A stretch of 22,038 nt of DNA from Akkermansiaceae bacterium UBA985 (GTDB lineage Bacteria; Verrucomicrobiota; Verrucomicrobiia; Verrucomicrobiales; Akkermansiaceae), in assembly GCA_002292185.1 (NCBI GenBank), contig DBBL01000183.1:659-22696 (forward strand). Direction: 5' to 3'. Position 1 is the first letter of the stretch. Every line of letters starts with the position of its first letter. Position numbers and translations under genes: made by a program. A model generated the notes under the pieces. That model searched no databases, had not been told where the DNA came from, and saw nothing but the letters and a program-made list of their open reading frames with translations. Shown piece by piece: positions 8,518 to 15,643 of this stretch.

Positions 8518-9354
8518 TTATATATCGTTTTGCTCAAGCACTGATACGGGGGGTCGACTAGAAGATTGGGCCGAGAGTTCGGCAAGGCATTTTGAAACGG
8601 CAAATAAGCCAAAGGTAGCCGTGATATGAGTAATACTGCCAAATCCAGATACGCAGTTTAGTTTGCTGGCCGCATCTTGATTGTGGCTCGGCTTGTGGGG
8701 TGTGACTTCGCCATCACACTGTTCAAAAACAGGTGATTCAGATGAAAAAACACAGTGAACACCAAACTTGCGGGCCTTTATTTTCTTTTTGGTGTCCTTC
8801 CCAGCTGGAAATCCGTATTGGCTACGCATCGTTTTGCGGACCTTGTTCATGAGGCTGTCATTGTGGCAGCGAGAGAGGTCGTCAATGCGGATGAGAGAGG
8901 GGTCACGTAACCCTCCGGCGGCGCCGCAGCTGATGGCGGGAATGCCTCGCTGTTTACAGCCGGCCAATAAGAGTGACTTTTCCCGGACGTGGTCAATGGC
9001 GTCGATGAGGTAGTCAAATCCGCTATTGAGGATTTCTTCGGCGTTGCGCTCGCTAAAGAAGGTTTCCTTGCACATGACCTGGCAGTCAGGGTTGATGGAC
9101 TTCACTCGACTGGCCATGGCGGAGGTTTTCTGTCTGCCAATTTCGCCATCCATGGCATGTAGTTGGCGGTTGATGTTGCTGATGCAGATCTCATCAAGGT
9201 CGATCATGGTGATCTGACCAATCCCTGATCTGGCAAGTGCCTCAACGCACCAAGAACCGATACCTCCGATACCAACCACACAGACGTGAGCACGTTGGAA
9301 TTTTTCGATGCTGGCCTTGCCGTAAAGACGCTGAATGCCTCCAAATCTATCCAT
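8518..9354 (-). CDS. tcdA: tRNA threonylcarbamoyladenosine dehydratase TcdA (E1-like ThiF/MoeB fold)
   Basis: TcdA uses ATP to cyclise t6A at position 37 of ANN-decoding tRNAs to ct6A. The 278-residue protein starts with RFGGIQRLYG, the usual TcdA opening. It then has the nucleotide-binding loop GIGGIGSW (28-35), the DLDEICISNINRQ segment (52-64) typical of this subfamily and of the E1/ThiF superfamily, and DAIDHV (118-123). Length matches the family (E. coli 268). MoeB and ThiF normally carry paired CxxC zinc motifs, which are absent here, and this supports TcdA. The usual partner sulphur-transfer genes csdA/csdE are not adjacent. It lies 25 bases after the Nudix gene on the same strand, so it is probably cotranscribed. 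ATG 9354 has no Shine-Dalgarno motif. Confidence 0.92.
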   Translation of the reverse strand: MDRFGGIQRLYGKASIEKFQRAHVCVVGIGGIGSWCVEALARSGIGQITMIDLDEICISNINRQLHAMDGEIGRQKTSAMASRVKSINPDCQVMCKETFFSERNAEEILNSGFDYLIDAIDHVREKSLLLAGCKQRGIPAISCGAAGGLRDPSLIRIDDLSRCHNDSLMNKVRKTMRSQYGFPAGKDTKKKIKARKFGVHCVFSSESPVFEQCDGEVTPHKPSHNQDAASKLNCVSGFGSITHITATFGLFAVSKCLAELSAQSSSRPPVSVLEQNDI

Positions 9355-9379
9355 AATTCTAATCTCTGAGACTTTGTGA

Positions 9380-9928
9380 TTATGATTTGATCAGCCCTTG
9401 CTGGTTGGCGATGTAAAGGCAGGCGTGGATTTTAATATCTACAAGCAGCCCTCTAGCCTGTTGGTGATTGAGCCACGTTTCAAGCTCGGCGAGTGGGACC
9501 CGGTGCACGAGGATATCTTCTTGCTGGGTGCCGCCACCACTGTGCTCACGCGTCAGTTCGGTTGCGGCGAAAAAACTGACCATTTCTGTGGTCATGCCTG
9601 GGGAGGTGGGGCTACTGATGAGAGGGGTGATCTTGCCAGCCCGGTAGCCAGTTTCCTCAAGTAGCTCACGGGCTGCTGTTTCAGCAAGCGTTTCATTCAA
9701 AAACGCGTCCTCATCACCTGCAAGACCAGCCGGAATTTCAATCACACGAGCCTGGAGAGGAATGCGGAACTGTTCGACGAGGATGAGTTCCTGGTTATCG
9801 GTGATAGGCAAGATGCCAACTGCTCCCAAGCAATTGGTTCTGGACGCGTATTCCCAGTGTCCGCGAGCGTAAAGACCGAGAAAAGAGCCCTCGCTGAGCA
9901 TCTTTGTTTTCATGGTTTCTTGATCCAT
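9380..9928 (-). CDS. Nudix hydrolase, ADP-ribose pyrophosphatase type
   Basis: This 182-residue enzyme probably splits ADP-ribose (or a similar nucleoside diphosphate sugar) into AMP and ribose 5-phosphate. The Nudix box sits at about residues 71-95 and ends in RELLEETGY, supplying the metal-binding glutamates (E88, E91, E92). The spacing between the first glycine and E79 is two residues longer than the classic Gx5E. A proline (P110 in SPTSPGMTTE) about 15 residues past the box fits ADP-ribose pyrophosphatases. The preceding VEQFRIPLQARVIEIPAG is also typical of the NudF/ADPRase group. It lies 20 bases after gpsA and 25 before tcdA on the same strand. Substrate assignment is an inference from family features. 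Confidence 0.88.
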   Translation of the reverse strand: MDQETMKTKMLSEGSFLGLYARGHWEYASRTNCLGAVGILPITDNQELILVEQFRIPLQARVIEIPAGLAGDEDAFLNETLAETAARELLEETGYRAGKITPLISSPTSPGMTTEMVSFFAATELTREHSGGGTQQEDILVHRVPLAELETWLNHQQARGLLVDIKIHACLYIANQQGLIKS

Positions 9929-9948
9929 GTTTTCTGTAGTAAGGGTGT

Positions 9949-10944
9949 TTAGTCTGTCTCTGGTCTCGTGTCTCTGGTGAGAAGCTCTTCGAGTGCGGTG
10001 ACAGCTGATTTTTTCTCGTAGAGAATTTGGTAGACCGCATCAATGAGTGGAATGCGAACGCTGGTTTTATGCCCAGCATCATAAATAGATTTTGTATTGG
10101 GCACACCCTCAGCAACCATGCCGAGATTGGCAATGATGTCATCGAGGTTGCCTCCTTTTCCAAGTGCTTTGCCGACGCGGTTGTTGCGTGAATGGGGTGA
10201 ATAGCAGGTCGCCATGAGGTCGCCGACACCAGACAAACCGATGAAGGTCTCCATTTGGCCGCCTAGGGCAGTGCCCAGCCGCGTCATTTCTGCAAGTCCT
10301 CGTGTCACAAGAGCCGCAATGGCATTGTCACCCAAGCCAATGCCATCTGCGATGCCAGCGGCAATGCTGAAAATATTTTTGATGGCACCGCCGAGTTCGA
10401 TACCGGCGATGTCATCACTGGTGTAGCAGCGGAAGAAGTTGGTGGTGAAGACGTCTTGTAGCTGCTCGCTTAGTTCCTTTTCCTTGGCGCCAATGACAGC
10501 GCAGGTTGCCAGGTTGCGGGATACTTCTTCTGCGTGATTTGGCCCCGATAGAACAGCAAGTGGGTTATTGGGGAGGTGGCGGTGGATGATCTGGCTCATA
10601 CGCTCTCCATTCGCTGAGATGCCTTTAGCGCAGGAGACAAGGATCGTGTTTTCTGGTAAGTCGATAGACGCGAGCTGGCTGGCGCTAGCCTCGGTGGCTG
10701 AGGTAGGGACGACAAAGAGAACCAGGGGGTAGTCCTGAGCTCGCTTGATGTCTGTGGAGGCAATGATCTTAGTATCTAGACTAAGGTTGGGGATGTAGTG
10801 CTGGTTGGAATGATTCTGGTTAATCTCATCGGCTATTTTTTGATTTCTGCCAATGAGGCAAACTTCGTCAAGTCGATGGGCCAGTAGGCATGCGAGGGCG
10901 GTTCCCCAAGATCCAGTTCCGAGTATGGCTGCGCGCGTGATCAT
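9949..10944 (-). CDS. gpsA: NAD(P)-dependent glycerol-3-phosphate dehydrogenase
   Basis: GpsA reduces dihydroxyacetone phosphate to sn-glycerol 3-phosphate, the backbone of phospholipids. From ATG 10944 the product is 331 residues, the normal family length. It shows the Rossmann loop GTGSWGTA (9-16), SCAKGI with K107 (104-109), SGPNHAEE (133-140), the catalytic lysine region ELGGAIKN with K189, and GLSGVGDLMATC (236-247) followed by SRNNRVG. The frame stays open upstream to 11184, but that extension lies inside plsY and is not similar to GpsA. The chosen ATG overlaps the plsY stop (ATGA, 10941-10944), a strong sign of translational coupling: PlsY uses the product of this enzyme. Confidence 0.96.
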   Translation of the reverse strand: MITRAAILGTGSWGTALACLLAHRLDEVCLIGRNQKIADEINQNHSNQHYIPNLSLDTKIIASTDIKRAQDYPLVLFVVPTSATEASASQLASIDLPENTILVSCAKGISANGERMSQIIHRHLPNNPLAVLSGPNHAEEVSRNLATCAVIGAKEKELSEQLQDVFTTNFFRCYTSDDIAGIELGGAIKNIFSIAAGIADGIGLGDNAIAALVTRGLAEMTRLGTALGGQMETFIGLSGVGDLMATCYSPHSRNNRVGKALGKGGNLDDIIANLGMVAEGVPNTKSIYDAGHKTSVRIPLIDAVYQILYEKKSAVTALEELLTRDTRPETD

Positions 10945-11633
10945 TTGTTTTTTTTGGAGAATTGGTGTTCGCTGCCATCGATGAGGGCCTTGATGTTGGA
11001 GCGGTGCCTCCAAACAGCAAGAAGAGCGACGACGATGCAAAATACAAACAGTGGCTTGTTCCAAGTTCCATTGGCTAGTTTGTCGTGATACCAGGAACCA
11101 AAGATCATCAAAAAGGGTAAGCTGACAGCGGCGCCTATGCTGGCAATAGAGACATATTTGGTGGTAAAAAAGAGAATTGCCCAAATGGCGATGAGTATCA
11201 AAACCGCGGCCGGCATGAGGGCGATAAGTGCCCCTCCTGAGGTGGCAATGCCCTTGCCTCCTTTGAAGCCGATCCAGGGTGAATAATTATGACCAAGAAT
11301 AGCAGCTAGGGCTGTAAGGATTTGTAAAATCTGCGCCTTTGTCTGGCTAAGCTCAACGGCATAGGGCTCAAGGGCGTGCAGGGTCATGGGGTTGGACTCG
11401 CCAGCATAAGTGAATAGGCTGATTCCGAGAACAGCGGGAATGAGCCCCTTGAGGAGATCAAGAATGAGGCAGGCGATACCATAGGGTTTGCCGACGATGC
11501 GCAGCACATTCGTGGCGCCAATATTGCCAGAGCCATGTTCGCGGATATTGATGCCCTTCGCCTTGGCAATAATAAGCCCAAAGGGAATGGAACCTGCAAG
11601 AAAGGCGATGATGGGAGGGATCCAGAGTGGCAT
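10941..11633 (-). CDS. plsY: Glycerol-3-phosphate acyltransferase PlsY
   Basis: PlsY transfers an acyl group from acyl phosphate to glycerol 3-phosphate, making lysophosphatidate at the inner membrane. The 230-residue protein is mostly hydrophobic, with about five membrane segments. It has the family motifs GSIPFGLIIAK (14-24), GSGNIGATN (34-42) and GHNYSPWIGFKGGKG (114-128). A basic C-tail ends in KKNK. It is slightly longer than typical members (about 200 residues), with a looser loop around residues 75-100. The partner PlsX is not adjacent. It heads the minus-strand cluster plsY-gpsA-Nudix-tcdA-RodZ-like. The leader directly before ATG 11633 is a C-rich hexamer repeat with no Shine-Dalgarno motif. 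Confidence 0.95.
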   Translation of the reverse strand: MPLWIPPIIAFLAGSIPFGLIIAKAKGINIREHGSGNIGATNVLRIVGKPYGIACLILDLLKGLIPAVLGISLFTYAGESNPMTLHALEPYAVELSQTKAQILQILTALAAILGHNYSPWIGFKGGKGIATSGGALIALMPAAVLILIAIWAILFFTTKYVSIASIGAAVSLPFLMIFGSWYHDKLANGTWNKPLFVFCIVVALLAVWRHRSNIKALIDGSEHQFSKKNK

Positions 11634-11639
11634 GGTGAC

Positions 11640-11657
11640 GGAGAGGGAGAGGGAGAG
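11640..11657. repeat. Hexamer repeat (GGAGAG)x3 in the plsY leader
   Basis: Three exact copies of GGAGAG on the plus strand read as TCTCCC-type repeats in the plsY mRNA and end only six bases before the start codon. The ribosome-binding region is therefore almost purely pyrimidine. Repeats of this kind can change copy number by slippage. Whether that happens here cannot be told from one sequence. Confidence 0.75.
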
Positions 11658-11820
11658 GTGGGGTGTGGCGGCCTCGCAATCCTAGATTGAGAATGTAAAA
11701 AACCCAATGAATATTTTTGGCCTTCTCGTCGCTATTTTTGACTTCATTATCTTCGTGCAGGTGCCGGAGGAAGGCATCGACGGCTTCGATGTTTGCTGAA
11801 ATGAATTTGGGGGCCTGAAG

Positions 11821-12567
11821 CTACAAGCCACGGCGCACAGATTTGCTGGGTTTTTTGAATTCGAGGTAGGTGACACCAGTGACTTTATTGGTGCCTGTCT
11901 GGTAGGTTTCGACATTCATTTTCTTGAGTGTCTGGATTTTGTCGACGGTCATTAAGTCGGTGACGTGGAAGCGTTTGAGTAATCTTCCTTGGGCGTCGTA
12001 TCCAGCCATTTGCATCAGGGCGCCGTATTTTTTATGAACCCAGATATAGACGAGGCTATAGCGTCCATCCTTGCCGGGGTTGAGCAGGCGGAGTTTGTAG
12101 CATGATTGCATTTTGATTTTATCCTCCCCGACTATTTCAGCATCTTTCCAATAGAGGAATCGCAATGATAGATCTTCATAGGTGACATCGCTACCGATGA
12201 TTGCCTCGCCAATTTTTTGGGGAGGGAAGGGCGTGGCTTTACCCTGCTCAGTTTCAAACAGCTTGGCCTCACCTTCTTTGAGCTGCATGTGAAAGCCGCT
12301 CCAAGTGTTATTGGTATGAAACTGGAAAGTGATGTCTTCACCACTCAAATGCAAAGAGAGCGGGGTGCGTTTGCCATCTTTGCGAATGTGGCCATCAAGC
12401 TTGCCATGCTGGAGAGTGGTGCCGAGCCGTATGCCTTCTAGCAGTTTCTCAGCACTAGTGTCAGAACTAGTGTCCGCGTCAGCCATCGGCGAGATGCCGA
12501 CTGCAATGGTAAGCATGGCAGCACAAAGAGTAAGCGATGAGATAACTTTTGAAAAATGGTTCAGCAT
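11821..12567 (-). CDS. Exported LolA-like (outer membrane lipoprotein-sorting type) protein
   Basis: This 248-residue protein has an N-terminal signal peptide: a basic start, a hydrophobic run around LTLCAAMLTIAVGI, and cleavage probably near ADA at about residue 32. The rest is beta-rich, with the pattern of the LolA-like fold: VTYEDLSLRFLYW, YKLRLLNP, SLVYIWVHKKYGALMQMAGYDAQG, and a C-terminal strand VTYLEFKK. Proteins of this kind (COG2834-like) bind lipids or lipoproteins in the periplasm. It has no N-terminal lipobox cysteine, so it is likely soluble and periplasmic. The assignment rests on the pattern of residues, not a diagnostic motif. It is divergent from the winged-helix gene and sits upstream of plsY on the same strand, 187 bases away. 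Confidence 0.7.
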   Translation of the reverse strand: MLNHFSKVISSLTLCAAMLTIAVGISPMADADTSSDTSAEKLLEGIRLGTTLQHGKLDGHIRKDGKRTPLSLHLSGEDITFQFHTNNTWSGFHMQLKEGEAKLFETEQGKATPFPPQKIGEAIIGSDVTYEDLSLRFLYWKDAEIVGEDKIKMQSCYKLRLLNPGKDGRYSLVYIWVHKKYGALMQMAGYDAQGRLLKRFHVTDLMTVDKIQTLKKMNVETYQTGTNKVTGVTYLEFKKPSKSVRRGL

Positions 12568-12740
12568 AGTGATGTTGTTTGATATGTAACCTTTTGGACG
12601 TTCAGGACAACAGAGTTATTCACAAAATGCGCTTTTTCGCCCAAAAAGTCAAAATGGGGCTTGAGCCAATGATGTCATGTGGATTGGATGTCACTTGTCT
12701 TTGCTCTCACACGAGCGTCTCTTTGCATTATTTCTACATC

Positions 12741-13718
12741 ATGAGCCTACGCCATCAACTGACCGACGTTTTAACAGATTATTTGCCCGCTAACCCGAAG
12801 GAAGCGATCAAAGGAACTGAGTTGATTCGTTTGCTGCGCATGAAGCTTGAGGGAAATTATTCAGACGCCTCGCTCAGGTATCATTTTTCGATCATGTCCT
12901 GTGATCCGACGTCTCCTATTGCCAAGGTGGAAAAGGGGCAGGGGTATTACCGCCGCACGGCTGCCGTGCCAGCACTCTCAACGGCGCAGGAGCTTTTTTC
13001 TCAGTATCAAGGACGCCTAGATGACATCGAGGGTAACGGTGATGAAGTGGATCATGCCATGATGCGGATTCGTAAGTTCCGTGCGATTGTCAACAAGTGG
13101 TGTGACGTCAACGGAAGGTTTCCCTTTGCCTTTAGAGAGCCCTTTGGTGCGGATGCGCCGATTGGAAACCTCTGGAAATTTCCTGAAATGATTTTGATCG
13201 ACTGGGATAACGGAGAAGAGGTTGAGCAGGCACGTGCTACCATCAAGTTGAAGTCTCAACTGGGTTTGCCGCCTTTTAGATTGCACGCAGCTCGTTTGCG
13301 CATTCTGCCAGCCCTCCATAGTTTCCGCGAAGATTTCTTTCAGGCTCTGAGCTCTTCCTCTTGGGCACAGGGCGGAGAGCTTATTTACGCTGCGCCTATT
13401 GAAGATGAGGCTTTAGCTGATTCTATCCGCCAATTGAGTGCTACCTTTGGCATTGGGGTGACAACCTTTGGATTGACTGCTGAGATTCTCGATGACCTGC
13501 CTAGACCAGCAAATATTATTAATGCACAACCTCGTGAGACGGAGGCATTGATGGAAAGGCTCGATGTGACACGTGTAGCAATGGCCAAGTCACGTGCTCA
13601 CCTTGACTGGAGCTCTCTTGAAGCCATCCGTGGCGATAGTGCCGACGTTGATAAGCTACTCAATTGGCTTTCCGGTAGTGTCGAGATAGGCCGCATTTTG
13701 CCTTACCAGGACGAGTAG
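12741..13718 (+). CDS. Winged-helix protein with a nuclease-like C-terminal region (HrgA/HARE-HTH-like), function unknown
   Basis: The product is 325 residues from ATG 12741. The frame is open from 12579 but only with a TTG start, and the extra 54 residues do not look like protein. Residues 1-75 form a probable winged helix: LTDVLTDYLP, then KGTELIRLLR, YSDASLRYHFS and a basic wing around KGQGYYRR. The C-terminal part (about 100-320) has WKFPEMILIDW, then FFQALSSSSWAQGGELIYAA (199-218) and FGIGVTTFGL, a pattern I associate with the PD-(D/E)XK-like domain of HrgA-type proteins. The expected ExK catalytic pair seems replaced by AARLRI (183-188), so it may be inactive. This fold reading is an inference. 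It is a single gene between divergent and co-directional housekeeping genes. Confidence 0.7.
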   Translation: MSLRHQLTDVLTDYLPANPKEAIKGTELIRLLRMKLEGNYSDASLRYHFSIMSCDPTSPIAKVEKGQGYYRRTAAVPALSTAQELFSQYQGRLDDIEGNGDEVDHAMMRIRKFRAIVNKWCDVNGRFPFAFREPFGADAPIGNLWKFPEMILIDWDNGEEVEQARATIKLKSQLGLPPFRLHAARLRILPALHSFREDFFQALSSSSWAQGGELIYAAPIEDEALADSIRQLSATFGIGVTTFGLTAEILDDLPRPANIINAQPRETEALMERLDVTRVAMAKSRAHLDWSSLEAIRGDSADVDKLLNWLSGSVEIGRILPYQDE

Positions 13719-13728
13719 TAAGATTGCC

Positions 13729-13766
13729 AGTATTTGCCTTTGATCTGAGTATTTGTCTTTGATCTG
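13729..13766. repeat. Tandem 19-mer repeat upstream of the leuA/cimA-like gene
   Basis: AGTATTTGCCTTTGATCTG (13729-13747) is followed directly by AGTATTTGTCTTTGATCTG (13748-13766): two copies with one mismatch. They lie about 50-85 bases before the start of the synthase gene, where a promoter or regulator site is expected, and just after the winged-helix gene stop. Confidence 0.8.
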
Positions 13767-13813
13767 TATAGCAACAAAGATACGCTCCCGCGTAGCGGCG
13801 CCTATCAGGTGTC

Positions 13814-15355
13814 ATGCCAAACCACTCATTTATTATACAAATGCATATAGAAATCATGGACACAACGCTCCGAGATGGTGAGCAAACATCTGGGGTGTCA
13901 TTTTCTGCATACGAGAAGCTGAGTATGGCCAAGATCCTGCTTCAAAATGTGAAGGTGGATCGTATTGAGGTTGCGTCTGCACGCGTTTCGCAAGGCGAGT
14001 TTGATTGCGTTCAAGCGATTAGCCAATGGGCGGATAAAAATGATTTATTAGACAGGGTGGAGGTGCTCGGTTTTGTTGATGGAAAAGTATCGGTTGATTG
14101 GATTGCCAAGGCTGGTGCAAGGGTCATTAACTTACTGGCTAAAGGCTCCAAGCGTCACGTTGAGTTGCAGCTGCGCAAATCTCCTGAGCAACATCTTGAG
14201 GACATCAAGGAGGTCATCGCCTACGCAAGCTCACAGAATGTCGACGTCAATATTTACCTTGAGGACTGGTCCAATGGCATGATTCACTCGCCAGACTATG
14301 TTCACGCATTGGTGGAGGGTCTGATAGATACCCCGATCAAAAGGTTCATGTTGCCGGACACACTCGGTATTTTAAATCCAGATCAAGCCTATGATTTCTG
14401 TCAGCAGATGGTCAACCGCTACCCTGGGCTGAAGTTTGATTTTCACGCCCATAATGATTACGATCTTGCTGCAGCTAATGTCTACAGTGCGGTCAAGGCT
14501 GGGGTTCACGGTATTCATGCTACGGTTAATGGAATGGGCGAGCGCGCGGGTAATGTGCCTCTATCCAGTGTCATCGGGGTCATCCACGACCAACTTAAAT
14601 TGACGACCAACATCGAGGAAGCATCGATCAACAAGGTAAGCCGTATTGTAGAAACCTATTCTGGGGTCAGGGTGCCGGCCAACAAACCCGTCATTGGTGA
14701 ATTTGTCTTTACCCAGACCGCGGGGATTCACGCTGATGGTGACTCCAAGGATAAACTGTATTACAATGATCTACTGCCAGAGCGTTTTGGTCGTACTCGT
14801 GAATACGCATTAGGCAAGACATCAGGGAAGGCGAACATTCAGAAAAACCTCGAAGAGCTCGGCATCAGTCTCGACCAGGATGGCATGAAGCGCGTTACCG
14901 ATAGAATCATTGAGCTAGGTGACAAAAAAGAACGTGTTACCAAGGAAGACCTGCCCTTTATCATTGCTGATGTATTGGGTGATAATATAGAGACTCAAGA
15001 CATTGAAATCGTCAATTATTCACTCACTCTGACCCAAGGTTTAAATCCTGTGGCTACGGTTCGTCTTCGTATCAAAGGTGAGTTTTACCAGGAAACAAGT
15101 ACTGGTGATGGTCAGTATAACGCATTTGTCCGTGCTCTTTGGAGTATCTACGCAAGATTGGAGAAAGATCATCCAACACTTGAGGATTATTCAGTACACA
15201 TTCCTCCGGGGGGACATACCGATGCCTTGGTAGAGACCACTATTCTGTGGGATTTCAAAGGCAAGAAGTTCAAGACGCGTGGTCTCGACGCGGATCAGAC
15301 TGAAGCCGCTATTCAAGCTACCATCAAGATGCTCAACATCATTGAGGAATCTTAG
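13814..15355 (+). CDS. 2-isopropylmalate synthase / (R)-citramalate synthase family enzyme
   Basis: This acetyl-CoA-dependent condensing enzyme of the DRE-TIM family makes either 2-isopropylmalate (leucine) or citramalate (isoleucine via pyruvate). The 513-residue protein opens its barrel with MDTTLRDGEQTSG (15-27), has the metal ligands HAHND (211-215), and NGMGERAGN (239-247). After LGKTSGKANI it has a LeuA-type regulatory domain (about 390-510), with GDGQYNAF and PPGGHTDALVET, the feedback-binding part. Such long proteins from Bacteroidetes-like lineages are usually annotated as isopropylmalate synthase, but the sequence does not settle the keto-acid used. ATG 13814 has AGGTG only two bases away, so ATG 13841 (starting MHIEIMDTTLRD) is also plausible. 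Other leu genes are not adjacent. Confidence 0.9.
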   Translation: MPNHSFIIQMHIEIMDTTLRDGEQTSGVSFSAYEKLSMAKILLQNVKVDRIEVASARVSQGEFDCVQAISQWADKNDLLDRVEVLGFVDGKVSVDWIAKAGARVINLLAKGSKRHVELQLRKSPEQHLEDIKEVIAYASSQNVDVNIYLEDWSNGMIHSPDYVHALVEGLIDTPIKRFMLPDTLGILNPDQAYDFCQQMVNRYPGLKFDFHAHNDYDLAAANVYSAVKAGVHGIHATVNGMGERAGNVPLSSVIGVIHDQLKLTTNIEEASINKVSRIVETYSGVRVPANKPVIGEFVFTQTAGIHADGDSKDKLYYNDLLPERFGRTREYALGKTSGKANIQKNLEELGISLDQDGMKRVTDRIIELGDKKERVTKEDLPFIIADVLGDNIETQDIEIVNYSLTLTQGLNPVATVRLRIKGEFYQETSTGDGQYNAFVRALWSIYARLEKDHPTLEDYSVHIPPGGHTDALVETTILWDFKGKKFKTRGLDADQTEAAIQATIKMLNIIEES

Positions 15356-15362
15356 CGGGGGC

Positions 15363-15470
15363 TTATACCCAGCCGATCATGCCTGCTACTCGGTAAGCTG
15401 AGTAGAGAAACAGAATAAAGAGGACAAAAACAAAAGCTTTGGCGCAGGCTTCGATGGATGTGCGAGTCAT
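15363..15470 (-). CDS. Small single-pass membrane protein (35 residues), hypothetical
   Basis: ATG 15470 to TAA 15363 encodes 35 residues: a short polar N-terminus (MTRTSIEACAKA), one strongly hydrophobic helix (FVFVLFILFLYSAY), and a short tail (RVAGMIGWV). The arrangement looks like a real small membrane protein rather than a chance frame. It is convergent with the synthase gene, which ends eight bases away. There is no Shine-Dalgarno motif, but that is common in this window. The rest of the 15356-15643 gap has only a weak 27-codon frame (15534-15617, plus) that I do not support. No family is recognised. Confidence 0.45.
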   Translation of the reverse strand: MTRTSIEACAKAFVFVLFILFLYSAYRVAGMIGWV

Positions 15471-15643
15471 GGGCTAGGTGGGTTCATCGGCTGAAAATAC
15501 CGAATGTCTGGCAGGCTTTTAATGCTTTAGTCTATGGAGGTCAAGGTTTCCTGTGCGGGAAAGATGATCTCATTCAGCTTGGCAGCCAGATGCACACGAG
15601 ATCACGGCTTGCGGTGAGAAGGTCATCGGGTTAGTAATGCGGC

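Noticed and set aside
10945-11184. N-terminal extension of gpsA by 80 codons
   Set aside because: The extension overlaps plsY in another frame and has no GpsA similarity; the ATG at 10944 gives the Rossmann loop at the normal place and an ATGA coupling with plsY.
11707-11799. 30-codon hydrophobic plus-strand frame
   Set aside because: It is antisense to a more protein-like minus-strand frame and its hydrophobicity follows from complementing charged codons; too weak to call.
12579-12740. 54-codon extension of the winged-helix gene
   Set aside because: It needs a TTG start, is Cys/Met-rich without pattern, and the downstream ATG gives a normal winged-helix N-terminus.
15534-15617. 27-codon plus-strand frame before the cysteine desulfurase
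   Set aside because: No hydrophobic segment, motif or start signal; compatible with chance in intergenic DNA.
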